Assembly: GCF_048771995.1 (NCBI RefSeq)
Contig: NC_133024.1
Location: 54,533,001 to 54,597,000, forward strand
DNA: 64,000 nt
Source: Taeniopygia guttata
Lineage: Eukaryota > Chordata > Aves > Passeriformes > Estrildidae
Reading direction: 5' to 3'
Shown: piece after piece, positions 12,677-24,400 of the stretch
How positions within the stretch are numbered: position 1 is the first letter of the stretch
How the letters are laid out: each line of letters opens with the position of its first letter
Position numbers and translations under genes: made by a program
Notes under the pieces: model-generated
Database searches by the model: none
Told to the model about the DNA's origin: nothing
Seen by the model: the letters and a program-made list of their open reading frames with translations, nothing else

Positions 12677-15058
12677 GGGCAGTTTGTTGCATGAAAAATT
12701 TGAAACTATTGAAACAATTTTCATCAATCAAACCAGCAAGGTTCCAAAATACAAACTGTCCAAGAGTTTTCACAAATTTGTAGACTTCACAGTAAAAGAA
12801 ATAAGTCTTTGGAGGAATTATGGAATGTTAGTGAGCTGAATTTGCAAGTGTTACCTAGACAAAATCCCTTCTAGAGAGGTTAAATAAAGAAAACATAAGG
12901 TTCTTTTTTGAAAATTTTTCAAGTAAATAATGAATCTATGTATCGTTACAGATTAGAAGAAATCTCTGAGGGAGAATAACTAAGGTGATAGAAAAGAAGA
13001 TGTAGTAAAATGTTAAATATGTTTGTTTAAAAAAAAGGGTAGTCAATTCTAAACTCTTTCCTTTATACAACTACATCTTTAAAGCCAGAGATCCTTCCAG
13101 CAACACAGCAGGATGAAGAAGGCTCCAAGATCCGTGTTGACCATTGCTTTAGAACTTGGACTAGGAGTAAGATCAATTAGTTGGTGACAACCACACCTCA
13201 GGAATGAAGATCACAAAACTCAATTGTATAACACTGCCTCAGAAAAGGACTTCAAATTTTCTTCTTTGTCTTTGGGATTACAAGTGCAGGCTATCTGCAG
13301 TCTTTACTTTCTAATAAATAAAGCTTCAAAAAGAACATAATGAAAAATAAATGGGTCAATTGCTGTGTGAGGTCAAAAAAACAGCTTTACCCTTTGACTT
13401 GAATAGTATTGTGCTGGGTGCAAATTAGGATTAGTATTTGAATAATTCTGTACCAGACAGTCAATTTGTATGATGAAAATAGAACTTGCCTACTCAATAC
13501 TCTATTTACAATTGCAAATGAAGGATGAGATTGATAAATCATCCAATTTCTGCCAACTTCTACACAAATAAGTTACCTATAGGCCAGAATTAATTTGTTG
13601 CAATGACATTGCAAGGTCAGGTGTTCTAAGGAAGCATTGTGCTAACCTTTCCACAAAGGGATAATGGCAGTCATCTATTTGTCCTCTTTGGGTTTAGAGC
13701 TGATGTCTTTAGCAACTTTTTTTGACATGAAGAGTTGATGGCAGATCAGATGAGGAGGTTCTGAACCAGCAATTTTATAGTGACCTGCATACTGAATGGA
13801 GAAGAGCAGTAGTTGCATTCCCAGTATTACTGCTGGTTCAAAGACTGTGAAAATGGAATTTAGAGAGCAAATTTGCATCCCTGCATAATCTCACATGCCA
13901 GGCTGTTGTAGGGAATAGGTGAATATAAAATTCCTATCTGCATTCTTCATATGTAATTTTAACATACTCTTTTCACCTGGGAAGTCTGGCTCAATGAATC
14001 ACTTGTCTTATCTAGACTCTTCTGCCTTAAAGGTTTGATAAAGGAGTATGGAAAACTACAAAATCTCTCTGTGGGAAGAGAAAAAGCAAAATAAAAAGTT
14101 AAAGAAGAAATAAGCTCTTCCTTAGCTACTGCCAAGTATCAAATTAGTTTCTGTTCATTTGAAGACTCACTTTGTATTAACTTTTCTTCTGACATTATAG
14201 GAAACAGAACTTGCCTGAGGCTTCATCCTTTAAAGACTGTTTCTGAGATGTTCTGTCTGTAATTGTTGGTTGTCATGAGGTCGCCTTGCTCTTGGATCAC
14301 AGTTTGTGAAGAGAAAAATCTGAACAAACATATTATTTTTAAAACCACGATGATATAGGATAGCAAAATGTCATTCATGTCCCGTTTCTGCGTAGTGATC
14401 TTTTCTCTGCATCCGTGAGATATATACATAATGGTATGCTTAAAGGGAAAAACATGTGCTTGAAAGAAAAAGACCCTGTTCAACAGTTTAAAATGCAAAA
14501 CAAATCCTATTTACCAGAAAAAGAAATTCATATCAATGCCTATGATTCTCCTCGCCTCCAGATTGTAATGGAAAATATGAGGCAATTAAAACAAAACCAG
14601 AAAGTTTTTTTTTAAATTTGCTTGGAGCACTGAGATTGAAGGACACTAGAGTGGTAAGACAATTAATCCTGATTCTGTTCCTTATTGGACACACCAGCAA
14701 GTCAATGAGGATCTGTACATACAGGCCTTAGCTGAATTTATGGCTAGGTAATGAAACTGTTGACCCTGAATACATTTCTAAACAGTGCAGAGGAGCAACT
14801 GTTAGTAACCATGAATAGTAATCTTAGAAAACTGTATTTCACACTATTAAAAACTAAAACAAAGTATGAGATTTACTGTGTACCTGCCATAAATGCAAAA
14901 GATAGAATGAAGCAATATTGAAGTAAATCCTCAGGTTCCCTCTCTATTCAATAGAGAAAAATGTGACCTTCAAAAAACTTTTACAGGGAAATTTCAGGCA
15001 CCTAATTCTGGTGTCTAACTGCAGAACTGCAGACACCCTTATCCTTCTTTATCTTGTG

Positions 15059-15089
<31 letters not shown>

Positions 15090-15159
15090 TCCTTTCCTGC
15101 TCTATGGGTTAGAAAGAAAGCCCTTTGTCATTACATCCCTGGGGACTCTACTGGGAGTA
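12677..15159. other. Intergenic DNA with long poly-T run
   Basis: No exon, RNA gene or clear transposable element was seen. The DNA is AT-rich. The only distinctive item is the homopolymer tract at 15064-15090. Confidence 0.45.
15064..15090. repeat. 27-nt poly-T tract
   Basis: An uninterrupted run of T lies between 'gca' and 'cctttcc'. It may be a mononucleotide microsatellite or the tail of a retroposed sequence on the minus strand. I saw no recognisable insert attached to it. Its length is probably polymorphic and error-prone in sequencing. Confidence 0.9.
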
Positions 15160-15304
15160 AAGGCCAAGGAAGGGGTTGAGTTCCTATCCCTGGAGGTCTT
15201 TAAAAGGTATATAGCTGCTTAGGGACATGATTTAGCAGTGACTTGGCAGTGCTGGGTGGGACTCAATCTTCAGGATCTTTTCCTGTATAAATAATTCTAT
15301 GATT
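15160..15304 (+). mobile_element. CR1 LINE 3'-terminal fragment
   Basis: It contains 'ggttgagttcctatccctggaggtctttaaaaggtatatag', 'gggacatgatttagcagtgacttggcagtgctgggtgg' and 'actcaatcttcaggatctttt'. It ends in 'ataattctatgatt'. This is the standard order for the CR1 3' UTR and tail on the + strand. Confidence 0.82.
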
Positions 15305-17699
15305 ACAATGGTATTGATGGTAGGAACTTGTAACTCATACACATAGTTTGAGAGATGTAAGAAGAGGAAGGTTGGCTTGCTTTCTTTCCCTTTTCTGCAG
15401 GAGGACATCCTAAGACAAACGGACGCATATGCTTATTTACCATCCTAGGAACATTTTCTCCAGAAACACATTCTCTGGTGAGCACTCATGAAACTGCGTG
15501 AAAGTATATTAATGTAAACACAAACAGTTGCAGCTGCAAATACAAAACATTTGTATTCTTGAACAAATCTTTTATCTTCTTTGCACTGGAACAACCAACC
15601 AACTAACCAAATGTGCAGGTACCAGATAGGCCATGTCACTCTTCGGGCTTCAAACCACAGCAACTCACAGCTGTGCTACTGACTCCTTTAGGCAATTAGG
15701 GAACAATATTTTTGTGGGTAGCTCCAGAGTTTTCTCACTTAGAAGATGGGTATACTATGATGTATTAGGTATCTGACGTAACTGATGAAATATTTAGCCA
15801 TGGCTTTAACTATCTCGCAGAATTAAGACCAATAGCTGAAAGTCCTTCCTTTATGAGAGATGTTAGGCCAGTGAATATTATTAAATATATGATTTGCTTT
15901 TATAAATGCAGACCTTTATGACTGAAAAGAAACCAAACCAACCTCTAAGTCTTGTATTTTAAAAATCTTAAATAAGTTATCTGGGAAAGAATGTTTGAGA
16001 ATGCAAGAACTTGTGCAATATCATGTCACTTTTCAAATTACAAGTTATGAATTTATGCTGCACTGTTAAACATTTTTTGGAGCTTTTCAACCTGACAGTA
16101 CAAAGTGCTAGTTATACATGACATAATGAAGTCATACAAGACAGAAATGAATTATTCATGAAACAGGTTATACTTATGCTGAACAATTTTGCATTTATTA
16201 TTTTTCACATGTTATTCTATATAGCTGGAAAGAAAACCTGAGAACAAAATGGGTGGGAGGTCTTCACAGACAAAGAATCCCAGACACACAAACTTTTCTA
16301 ACTGTTACAATTTCTCAAACTGCAGCTCAGTCTCACCCTGTTAAATCCAGGTCTAATAATCTGCTGCTAGTTGGGGTGGCTATAGCGACAAAGTAGTCTC
16401 TTAGTGTTTTTGAGATGGATATAATAGCAAAATACCCTCAGAACCTTCTGCAAGAACTTGAAAAAAGGAACACAATAGATTTTTTTCACAGAGCTACTGT
16501 ATTGTAGGATAAAGAGCACCTACTGAATCTAACCTTCACTCTTGAACTTTACCATCACTTTTTCTTCACCCTTAAAATGATACATTAATTAGGTTTCTCT
16601 CTATCTTTAGATTATTATAAAAGTAAAAGAATATGACATAAATTACTCCTAAATTTCCTTGCTTGGTGAAATGGTATCTTTGAGGTGAGTAAACAATAAA
16701 TTTACCTTTTTCCATGTAATTTCACAATTTATTATTTTTCATTATTGAAAGTAAGGGTTTTTTTCAATACAGGTGACTCTTCAATGATTTCTGTGCACAC
16801 ACTCTTGCTCTCTTCTTGAAGAATGCTCCTTTTATGAAATAAACAAAAAAAAGAACTGTTTTATGAATTCAGTTATGACAATGGAGGAAATAATGAGTAA
16901 AGCAGAATGTTAAAAGTAGAAAAAATTTCCTTGCAATTGGCAAGGCACTACAAGTATACTTAGTGCACTTGAAAGTATCGAGATTGTTCTCTGTGATGCA
17001 CAAAAATGCATAAAGCAATTCAGTCCTTCAGAGGTCTGGATTTTGTCTTCTTTGATATGAACACTGAGACAAGTGTTTGGAGTGCTGTTCCTGATAAGAA
17101 ATAAAATGAAGTAGGAGAAGGCATTTGAACAGTGCAGGGATAGTCACACTTGTAATGATTAAACACAGTTTCATACAGAGTAATTTCAAAAGCAAAATCA
17201 TTACAAAGGGAAGAAAATATACTTTTAAAAGAGCTTTATCTGACATGGCAGCACTATTCTAATGTTAGTAACATATGCTAGTTTCATAGTCTCTCTGTTT
17301 TGATTGTTTATGCAATCTATTATGTGTGCCGGGGTCCTAATAATTGCAAAATTAAGCATCCCATGTTTCTTCTTTGTCCTTTTCCTTTCTCATCTATACT
17401 CTCAACTTTTAGAAGTTTTGCTGTTACTATTGTTACTATGTTTACTCTTTACTTCCAAAGAGGAGGATCATGGATGTGTAGAAAGCAATGAAGCAAGATT
17501 AACCTCAATGGACTGAGAGCAAGGCATGGAAAGACAACAAACTGCAGATTTTTGAGGACCTCAAAAGACTAGGACACCACTCTAGAAAACAGGAAAATCA
17601 ATGTGGGCTTGTTTCAAAGTGTTCTGAATCACTTTGCTATTTTCATCCAACATAATCACATGCTAGTAATCTGCAAAGTAAGAGAAAAAACTCTATGCA
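15305..17699. other. AT-rich intergenic DNA, nothing recognised
   Basis: Open frames on both strands are short and have no domain signature. No repeat family was recognised. Confidence 0.45.
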
Positions 17700-18160
17700 G
17701 CAGGACAGACAGGGCTGGAAAAGAGCATTGCAGAGAAGGACCAGCAGGGAAGCTATCTTGGTGGCCTGTAAGTTCAATGTGAGACAGCCATGTACCCTGT
17801 TGTGACAAAGGTTAACCACATACTGGGCTGCACCAGCAAAAGCTTAGCCAGCAAGTCAAGAAAGTCGATTATTCCTCTTTAGTCAGCACTATGGAGGCTG
17901 CATTTGAAATGCAGTGATCAGGTCAGGGCTTCCCAAGATGTTGTCAAAATAAACTCCAACAGGACATGAGGAAAAAATTATTTCCAAAGGTGACATAAGA
18001 GTTGGAAACAGCCTGTCCAAATGGGTTGTACCATTTCCAGCATGGAAACATTCAAAACCCAGATGGGGAAGGCTGTGAGTCACCTCAAAGACCATTGAAG
18101 TGCTCTGCTAATATCAGGACTTGGGACTAGGCAATCTTCAGAAATTTTTCCTGAATTATG
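17700..18160 (+). mobile_element. Old, diverged CR1 LINE fragment
   Basis: Scattered CR1-like segments keep the right order: 'ggctgcaccagcaaaagcttagccagcaagtcaagaaagtcgattattcctcttt', 'ggaaacagcctgtccaaatgggttgtacc', 'tggaaacattcaaaacccagatgg' and 'gacttgggactaggcaatcttcagaaattt'. Divergence and many indels indicate an old copy with the terminal repeat lost. Confidence 0.6.
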
Positions 18161-19154
18161 CTATGAACTATTCGGAAACTCAGATTCTTACTTATCCACA
18201 AACTAATTACAATGTCATAATTCTCCAGTTCCCTTATAAAGCCATTCATTCCCATCCTTTTAATAACTGCTCGCTTGTGCCAACATAAAAGTTTGTGTTT
18301 TGCAGGCAGTAAACTAGGCAGAAAAACTTGTCCAAGTTAAAAATTGAACATTTATTTCGCTTGCTCCTCTTGTCATCACCTCTTTTTGTCAAGCACAGCT
18401 GTTTGTGTGGGCACAGCAGCAGGAAAAGTAATTCAGGGAAGGCTGAATGTCTCTTTTGTCAGCTTGAGGAGTTCAAAGTGATGGTTAAACCACAGCATTA
18501 ATTTCTCTAGCTTATTCCCAGCCAATCCCCCTCAGCTCTCTGTAATAAACTGTTTCTGTGGTTATAATCTCTCCTTGTGATTTCTGCTCAGTTAGCTCAC
18601 CTCAGGCAGTAAGTTGTGACCTCTGTGGCATGTTACATCTGCTGTGTAGTATTAATCACAACAGAAGCAAAATTTTAAAAAGTGTCAAATAATTTTTCAT
18701 CCCTCATTTTTAAAATTTCTTATTTACAGGACACTAAGGCCCTCATGTGTCCTAGGGGGTCTCCAGCTTTATTAACTACAACATTATGACAAGATTGAAA
18801 CCCACTGAAAGTAATTAATGAAAACTTTTTCTTCCTTTAAGTGGAGGAATGCAAAAAACTAGTTACTGAAAATATTCCTCTTAATCTTGGTAGGTGCCTC
18901 CATAATTACTAGTTACTAATTACTGTAACTTTAAAGGACAGTAGGGGTTGGCAGGGGGGAAATAGTGTTGGGGAGTATCCAGCTAAAGCAGTGTTACACA
19001 CGCATTATCTTAAACTCTTACAAGTGTTCACCAGCTCCAGCAGCTCCAGACCTGGGGCTTCCTCCTGCCTGGCCACTGCAGCCCAGTCCAGGGAACCCAG
19101 GGACTCTGTCCAGGCTGAGAGACATGGCTGACACTTTCTTCTTTTAAGATTTGC
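18161..19154. other. Intergenic DNA beside the CR1 copy
   Basis: The first part is AT-rich. From about 18960 the DNA becomes G+C-rich ('ccagctccagcagctccag', 'ggaacccagggactctgtcc') and runs directly into a CR1 ORF2 fragment. That G+C-rich segment is not CR1 3' UTR and was not identified. Confidence 0.4.
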
Positions 19155-19810
19155 CCCCAGTCATCTCTTCTCCAGGCTAAACAGTGCCAGCTCCCACAGC
19201 AGAGAGAAGTTGCAATCCCTTAACCATATTAATTGTCCACCACAGGACCCTCTCCAGTCTCTCTTGTACTGAGGGACCCAGAACTGAACACAGCACTCCA
19301 GATGTGGCCTCACCAGGGCTGAGTAGAGGGGCAGGATCACCTCCCTTGACCTGCTGGCAATGCTCTTCTTAATACAGCCCAGGATACCATTTGCCTTCTT
19401 GACAAGGACACACTGCTGACCCACGGACAGATTATTGTCCACCTGGGCCCCTAGGTCCTTCTCCACAGAGCTGCCTTCCAGCACATCAGCCTCCAGCCCA
19501 TACTGGGGAATGGGGTAATTCCTCCCCAGGTGCAGGACCCTGAACTTGCCTTTGCTGGACTTCATTGGTTTCTTCTCTGCCCAACTCTCCAGCCTGTCCC
19601 ACTGAATGGCAGAACAGCTTTCTGTTGTGGCAGCCACTACTTCCAGTCCTGTATCATCAGCAAACTTGCTGAGGATGTGCTCTGTCCCTTCATCCAAGTC
19701 TTTGATGAATAAGTTGAACAAGCCTGGGCCCAGTACTGACCACTGAACTGGACTTGATGTCGCTGACCACTGAGACCTACCATTCAGCCGGTTCTCAGCC
19801 CCCCTCACTG
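19155..19810 (-). mobile_element. CR1 LINE ORF2 C-terminal fragment (reverse transcriptase)
   Basis: An uninterrupted minus-strand frame covers the C-terminal part of the CR1 reverse transcriptase. Visible hallmarks are SVLGPGLFNLFIKDLDEG, the catalytic-loop motif FADDTGL (canonical YADD/FADD box), [26 protein letters not shown] and [13 protein letters not shown]. It ends at LFSLEKR. The endonuclease and N-terminal reverse-transcriptase parts are absent, so this is a dead 5'-truncated copy. The segment just N-terminal to SVLGP looks damaged. Unusually, the CR1 3' UTR and terminal repeat are also missing. Confidence 0.92.
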
Positions 19811-20340
19811 TCCCCTCATCAAATCCACACTTCCTTAGCTGTGCACAAGCACACACACATTTGCAGATCCCCTGAGCACTTGTATGGCCCCTCTGCCCAC
19901 CTCACACCCCTTCCCACATCTTGTTCCCTTACTCGCCCCACAGGCCCCTGACTGACTGGCTGGTCCTGGTGGATGCTCACTGCACACAGGGCACTCACAC
20001 ACTTGTCCCACGGGTGTCCCACACTCAGAGGTTCCCCCAAATACCAGCACAGACCTTTTGCCCACCTGATAACCCTGCCTGGACCCAGGGCCACCTACTC
20101 CAAGCCGGTTCAGCTTGGAGTTTGCTGGGGAGTGCACACCCCCACACATACACATGGTTTGGGGCAGGTATGGCACTTAGAACTGGAGTCTTTACTCATC
20201 CACAGATTCAGTGTGTGGCTTCTGAGAAGTCATTTGAGCTACTTTAGTCTTCAGTTCTTTTTCTCCAAGGCGGTGGTGAGCCCTCCTACTTCGCTGTGCT
20301 GCTCTAAAGATCAGAGAACTCAAGTTTAGAGGTCGTCAGA
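19811..20340. other. C- and CA-rich block, perhaps retroelement-derived
   Basis: The block is notably rich in C, in CACA runs and in CCC tracts ('caagcacacacacat', 'cacacccccacacatacacatgg') compared with its AT-rich surroundings. It adjoins the CR1 fragment. Open frames exist on both strands (for example 19973-20329 and 19835-20176), but they are low-complexity and show no domain. It may be a remnant of an LTR or another repeat. I could not identify it. Confidence 0.35.
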
Positions 20341-21111
20341 CATTTAAATAATAAGGCCTAAAAAGAAAAAAGAGAATACCTTGATGAATATATTGAACAA
20401 GAATTCCCTTCAAAGCAGAAGGCAGGAACAGGGAAGATTTAAAAAGGCACCTCACTGAAGAGGTTCAAAGCACAAAAGAGGAGGAGGGAATTCCTTTCAC
20501 CCAGCCTCAGTCAGGTGCCCACATTAGCAGGACATTGTCGAGGTAAAAGAGAATCAACCTTCCTGATGCTCAGAAGGCAATTTATGTAATGTATCATTAA
20601 TTATTTGAGAAATTTCATCAACTATATCTACAGTGAGAAGCCTTCCCTGGTCCAGGCACTGACTACCATGGCTGTACTCCACACACACAGACCAATCCTT
20701 CATCTACTTCTGGGTACTCACAGAAAAGGAATGCGTATTTGGGGAAGACAGACACAGCACATTTTAATTGTTCCCTTATCTAGAAAGCTATGAATGATAT
20801 TCAAATTAACCACACTAGAGAGGTTACACACAGCTTTTGCGACTGGTTTTTACAGCCTCTGCTTGCTTTTTTAGAGTCACCATGGATCTGTATCTGAGCA
20901 AAAACAGAACTGGGTCCTACATCCCACTACAGTAATGTATTAATATCCTTCACATTTAGAAAAACTAATAAAACAAAATACTTCTAAGAACTTCTATTCT
21001 TAGTCTATATTGCTTTGGTCTTGTGCCTTAGCATGTAGCTAAGCCTAAGTTAGGATCACTGAGAAAAGTACATGGATCACCTGCCTGTGAAGAATATGGG
21101 ATCACACAAAA
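20341..21111. other. Intergenic DNA, nothing recognised
   Basis: No exon, RNA gene or repeat family was recognised. Composition returns to AT-rich. Confidence 0.45.
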
Positions 21112-21440
21112 TCAAAGAATCATAGAAAGGTGAGGGTTGGAAAGGGCCCATGGGAGGTCTTCTAGTCCAACCTTCCTGCCAAGCAGGGTCCCCTAGGACT
21201 TGTTACTCAGGGTTGTGTCTAAATGATTATTGACTATCTCCATGAAGGAGACTGCCCAGCCTCTACGGGCTATCTGTTCCAGTGCTTGGTCACCTGCACA
21301 GTAAAAAAAGTTTTAACTCATATTCAGGTGGAACTTTCTGCTCATTGCCTCTTGTCCTCTATTGCCTGGCACCACTGAGAAGAGCCTCTTGATAGCCTTC
21401 CTCCCTCCCTTCAGATGCACACCTGATAGGCGTGGCTCTT
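21112..21440 (-). mobile_element. CR1 LINE 3' fragment
   Basis: Read on the + strand it begins with the complement of the CR1 tail ('aatcaaagaatcatagaaagg'). It then gives 'ttggaaagggcccatgggagg', 'agtccaaccttcctgcc', 'ctgttccagtgcttggtcacc' and 'cattgcctcttgtcctc'. This is the usual order for a minus-strand CR1 3' UTR. The copy is 5' truncated at the right-hand end. Confidence 0.85.
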
Positions 21441-24400
21441 AACCCTTCTCTAGCTCCCTTCTTACATGACTGCTGCTGGCTGACTATTCAGTCTGGTCTC
21501 TGCTTTTCAGTTTGTGAGTTGTCTAAGATTTCTCTTCCTCTTGAAAGAGATTTAAGAACTGCCTCAGGAAAGGACAGGGGCCTTGGTGATTAGCCTCCTT
21601 ACTTAGCCATTATGTCTCTCCAAGTAGGAAGACAGCTGACAAATAAGATGTATAAATACTACAGGACTCCCCACTGTGGCTTCTACTGAATGACTACCTG
21701 TCTAAGAAGCTTTTAATAAACTTGGGAAAAAAAAAAAATAAATCTTTGCAGTGGTTGGTGTCCCAGAAGGCAAAATGAGATTTATTAAGAATTTTTGCAG
21801 ACTTCAGACACCTTGGTGTTCATGCAATTCCTATATTGATTTATACTAATTTCCATTAAATGTAACACTTTGTCAAGGAAAAAAAAAAGTTTTTTTGAGG
21901 AGTAAAACATATAAAAACTTCACATTCCCTTAACATGTAATATAATTGAATATTATTTGTTTCTTTATTAAGACTGTTAAGGTTGAACATGTCCTCCTCG
22001 GAGGTATCTTTGGTGAGATTATGCATCTACACCAAACACTAATCACCTCCACAGACTTTTAAAACATGTCACTTAGCTAATGTTGAAGGCTGTAAAGGAG
22101 AATAAACCAACCCAGAAAACCACTTTATATTCTCAGCCATTTGACAGTGAATAAATATAAAGATAGATTGAAACATTTTAAGATTGTTCTTAGACTTTTA
22201 AAACTGCATTGCTAGTCTTCACTTCCACTTTTACTGCTTTCAGCTAATTTTCTGCTGAACATTAACAGTAAACAGGTGTAATAAGACGAAATAGAAGAGG
22301 ATTCACAAAACATACGGACTACATTTTACAAAATTAGGCATAATCTGGTGTGTATGTCTAAATTATGCATACAGAAAGCTATATAAGGTAACAGAGTGCG
22401 ACACTAATACCTGACTTGTACTGCACAGCAGGCATTTGATTAATGAACTGCATATTTCAAGTTTTGAGTGTCTAATTTTGAAAATTTAGTCCATATATCC
22501 ATTTACTACAGCAAGTAACAGTAATGAATAAACCACTTTTATTCTTGTTGTCTATTTAAATTGTACTTATCCAAGTAAAATAGACAGACATTTGGACAAC
22601 AGGAAAATGGCTCTTTTAGCTCCTTTCCTCTCTACCTAGATACTTGTATTTCATAAAGCAATAACAGAAACTACAAAAACCAGTTCACATACTGGAGTAT
22701 GAAGTGTTCTCTGTAAGGAAAAAAAAAAAAGAGAACTCATAGACAGCTTGTTTATGACTAGAAGAGTGTAAACACACATCTATTTTATTTAACTCGCTAA
22801 TCCTCTGACACAACTTGTGATGTGTCTGATCAGCAGGCTTCTTGTTCATCTTCTACTGTAGAAGTATCTTGGCTTTCCTTAGGGGTATTGACAGCTGGCA
22901 GCAATCAAAGCCATCTAACTGCCAGTATCTCATTTAAAGGCAATGACATTCAGCTACAGAAATGAAAATCACTTTAATTCACTCTATTGTACTGTGCATC
23001 CCAATTAAAAAAAACTCTCTTGGGAATGGAGATATTTAGACCCTTTCTTCTGGAAAGGGTTTTGTTCACTAATCAGTACTTCAGCGGCAAGCAGTGCAGG
23101 ATATTTCTTGTTCTTGGGCAGACCTCAGGCATAAAGCAGATATGTCTGTCATAATCCACTTTGGATATGTTGTCTTCAAGTTCAATATTAGGAAGCAATC
23201 TTCTTCAGAATTAGCATAATTGGTTTATTTGTGGTCTTTCAAATAAAGGCAACACATTTTTCAGGAAATCAGACTTTCAAAACAAATCACTCCACCTATC
23301 TGGATTTTCAGCTCATTCATGGCAAGTTAAGTATATATCCTATAATGTGCTGGAGTGCTGGAGTAGAGTCTCCTGTAATTTCCTTCTATCTTGTCCTCTT
23401 GTCCTATTCTCAAAGCAAGTCAAGCCAAAAAGGTTTTTAGTGACAGAGATGGAAGGTGAAAGAACTTTTCCTAAAAATTTCAAGTGGTATCAAGCTTTCT
23501 CAGCATATTGTCCTGACTTTGAAAAATGTTAGGGGCTTAGTCTCCTAAACCCAGTGTATAATAAATTTCCTGAAACTACCAAGTGGCTTTTCAGCAATTC
23601 CCAGCTTCTCCCAGTGTCAGGTTTTGATATAGCACAACTCCCTAGAAAAGTGAAAAAGGCAAACTGAATGTCCCAGTACTCTAGAGAACTTTATATATTG
23701 CTGTACTGATGGACTAACAAGAACCAATGATGGGACTGGCACAATCATTTTCTATGACATCACTCGTAACTTCTGCAGAGCAGTGGGGTCAATTTTTCTT
23801 CTTACTCAGCATGTTAGTAATTGTCCTGGTTACCATAGTATGAGCAGGTCTGTATCAAAATTTCAACCCATGCATGTCTCTACCATATGCCCATCATCTT
23901 TCTTGTCCTTTAAGTCAGTAGTTTCAGAGCATGGTAGGCTTCTTAAGCATAAATTAGTCCTCCTAAATTCAGTTCTTGGGAAATAATAGCTATGTCACGC
24001 TTTTATACATTAACTCTGAATCTTAGCTGTGTATTCCAGTTTCCAATTTCAATCAGGATTTTTATCAGATGTCTCCTCTTTCCAGGCATTAGATATTTGG
24101 CTTTTGCATCATTAACAGATTCTTACCTGTTTTCAGACTTTTTTTTTACATTCATCCTTCATGCATTTCGCATTTGTGTGGAAGGCTCCATCCTCTATCC
24201 AGCTTCATAGTGTATTGACATGATGAAGTTACTTAACACCTAGCTTAAATTAATTAAAAACTATGAAGCACAACAAGTGACAGAACCAGGTATAGTTAGA
24301 AGTTAAGGACATCGTGATTGTCTTCCTCCCCATTCATTGCTTAGATGGAAAATATAAGCGTTACTTAAATATTTTGTTTGTTTTTCACAACCCAGGTGAA

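Noticed and set aside
19754..20329. Overlapping frames of 65-118 codons on both strands
   Set aside because: They lie in a low-complexity C/CA-rich block with no domain; the composition suppresses stop codons.
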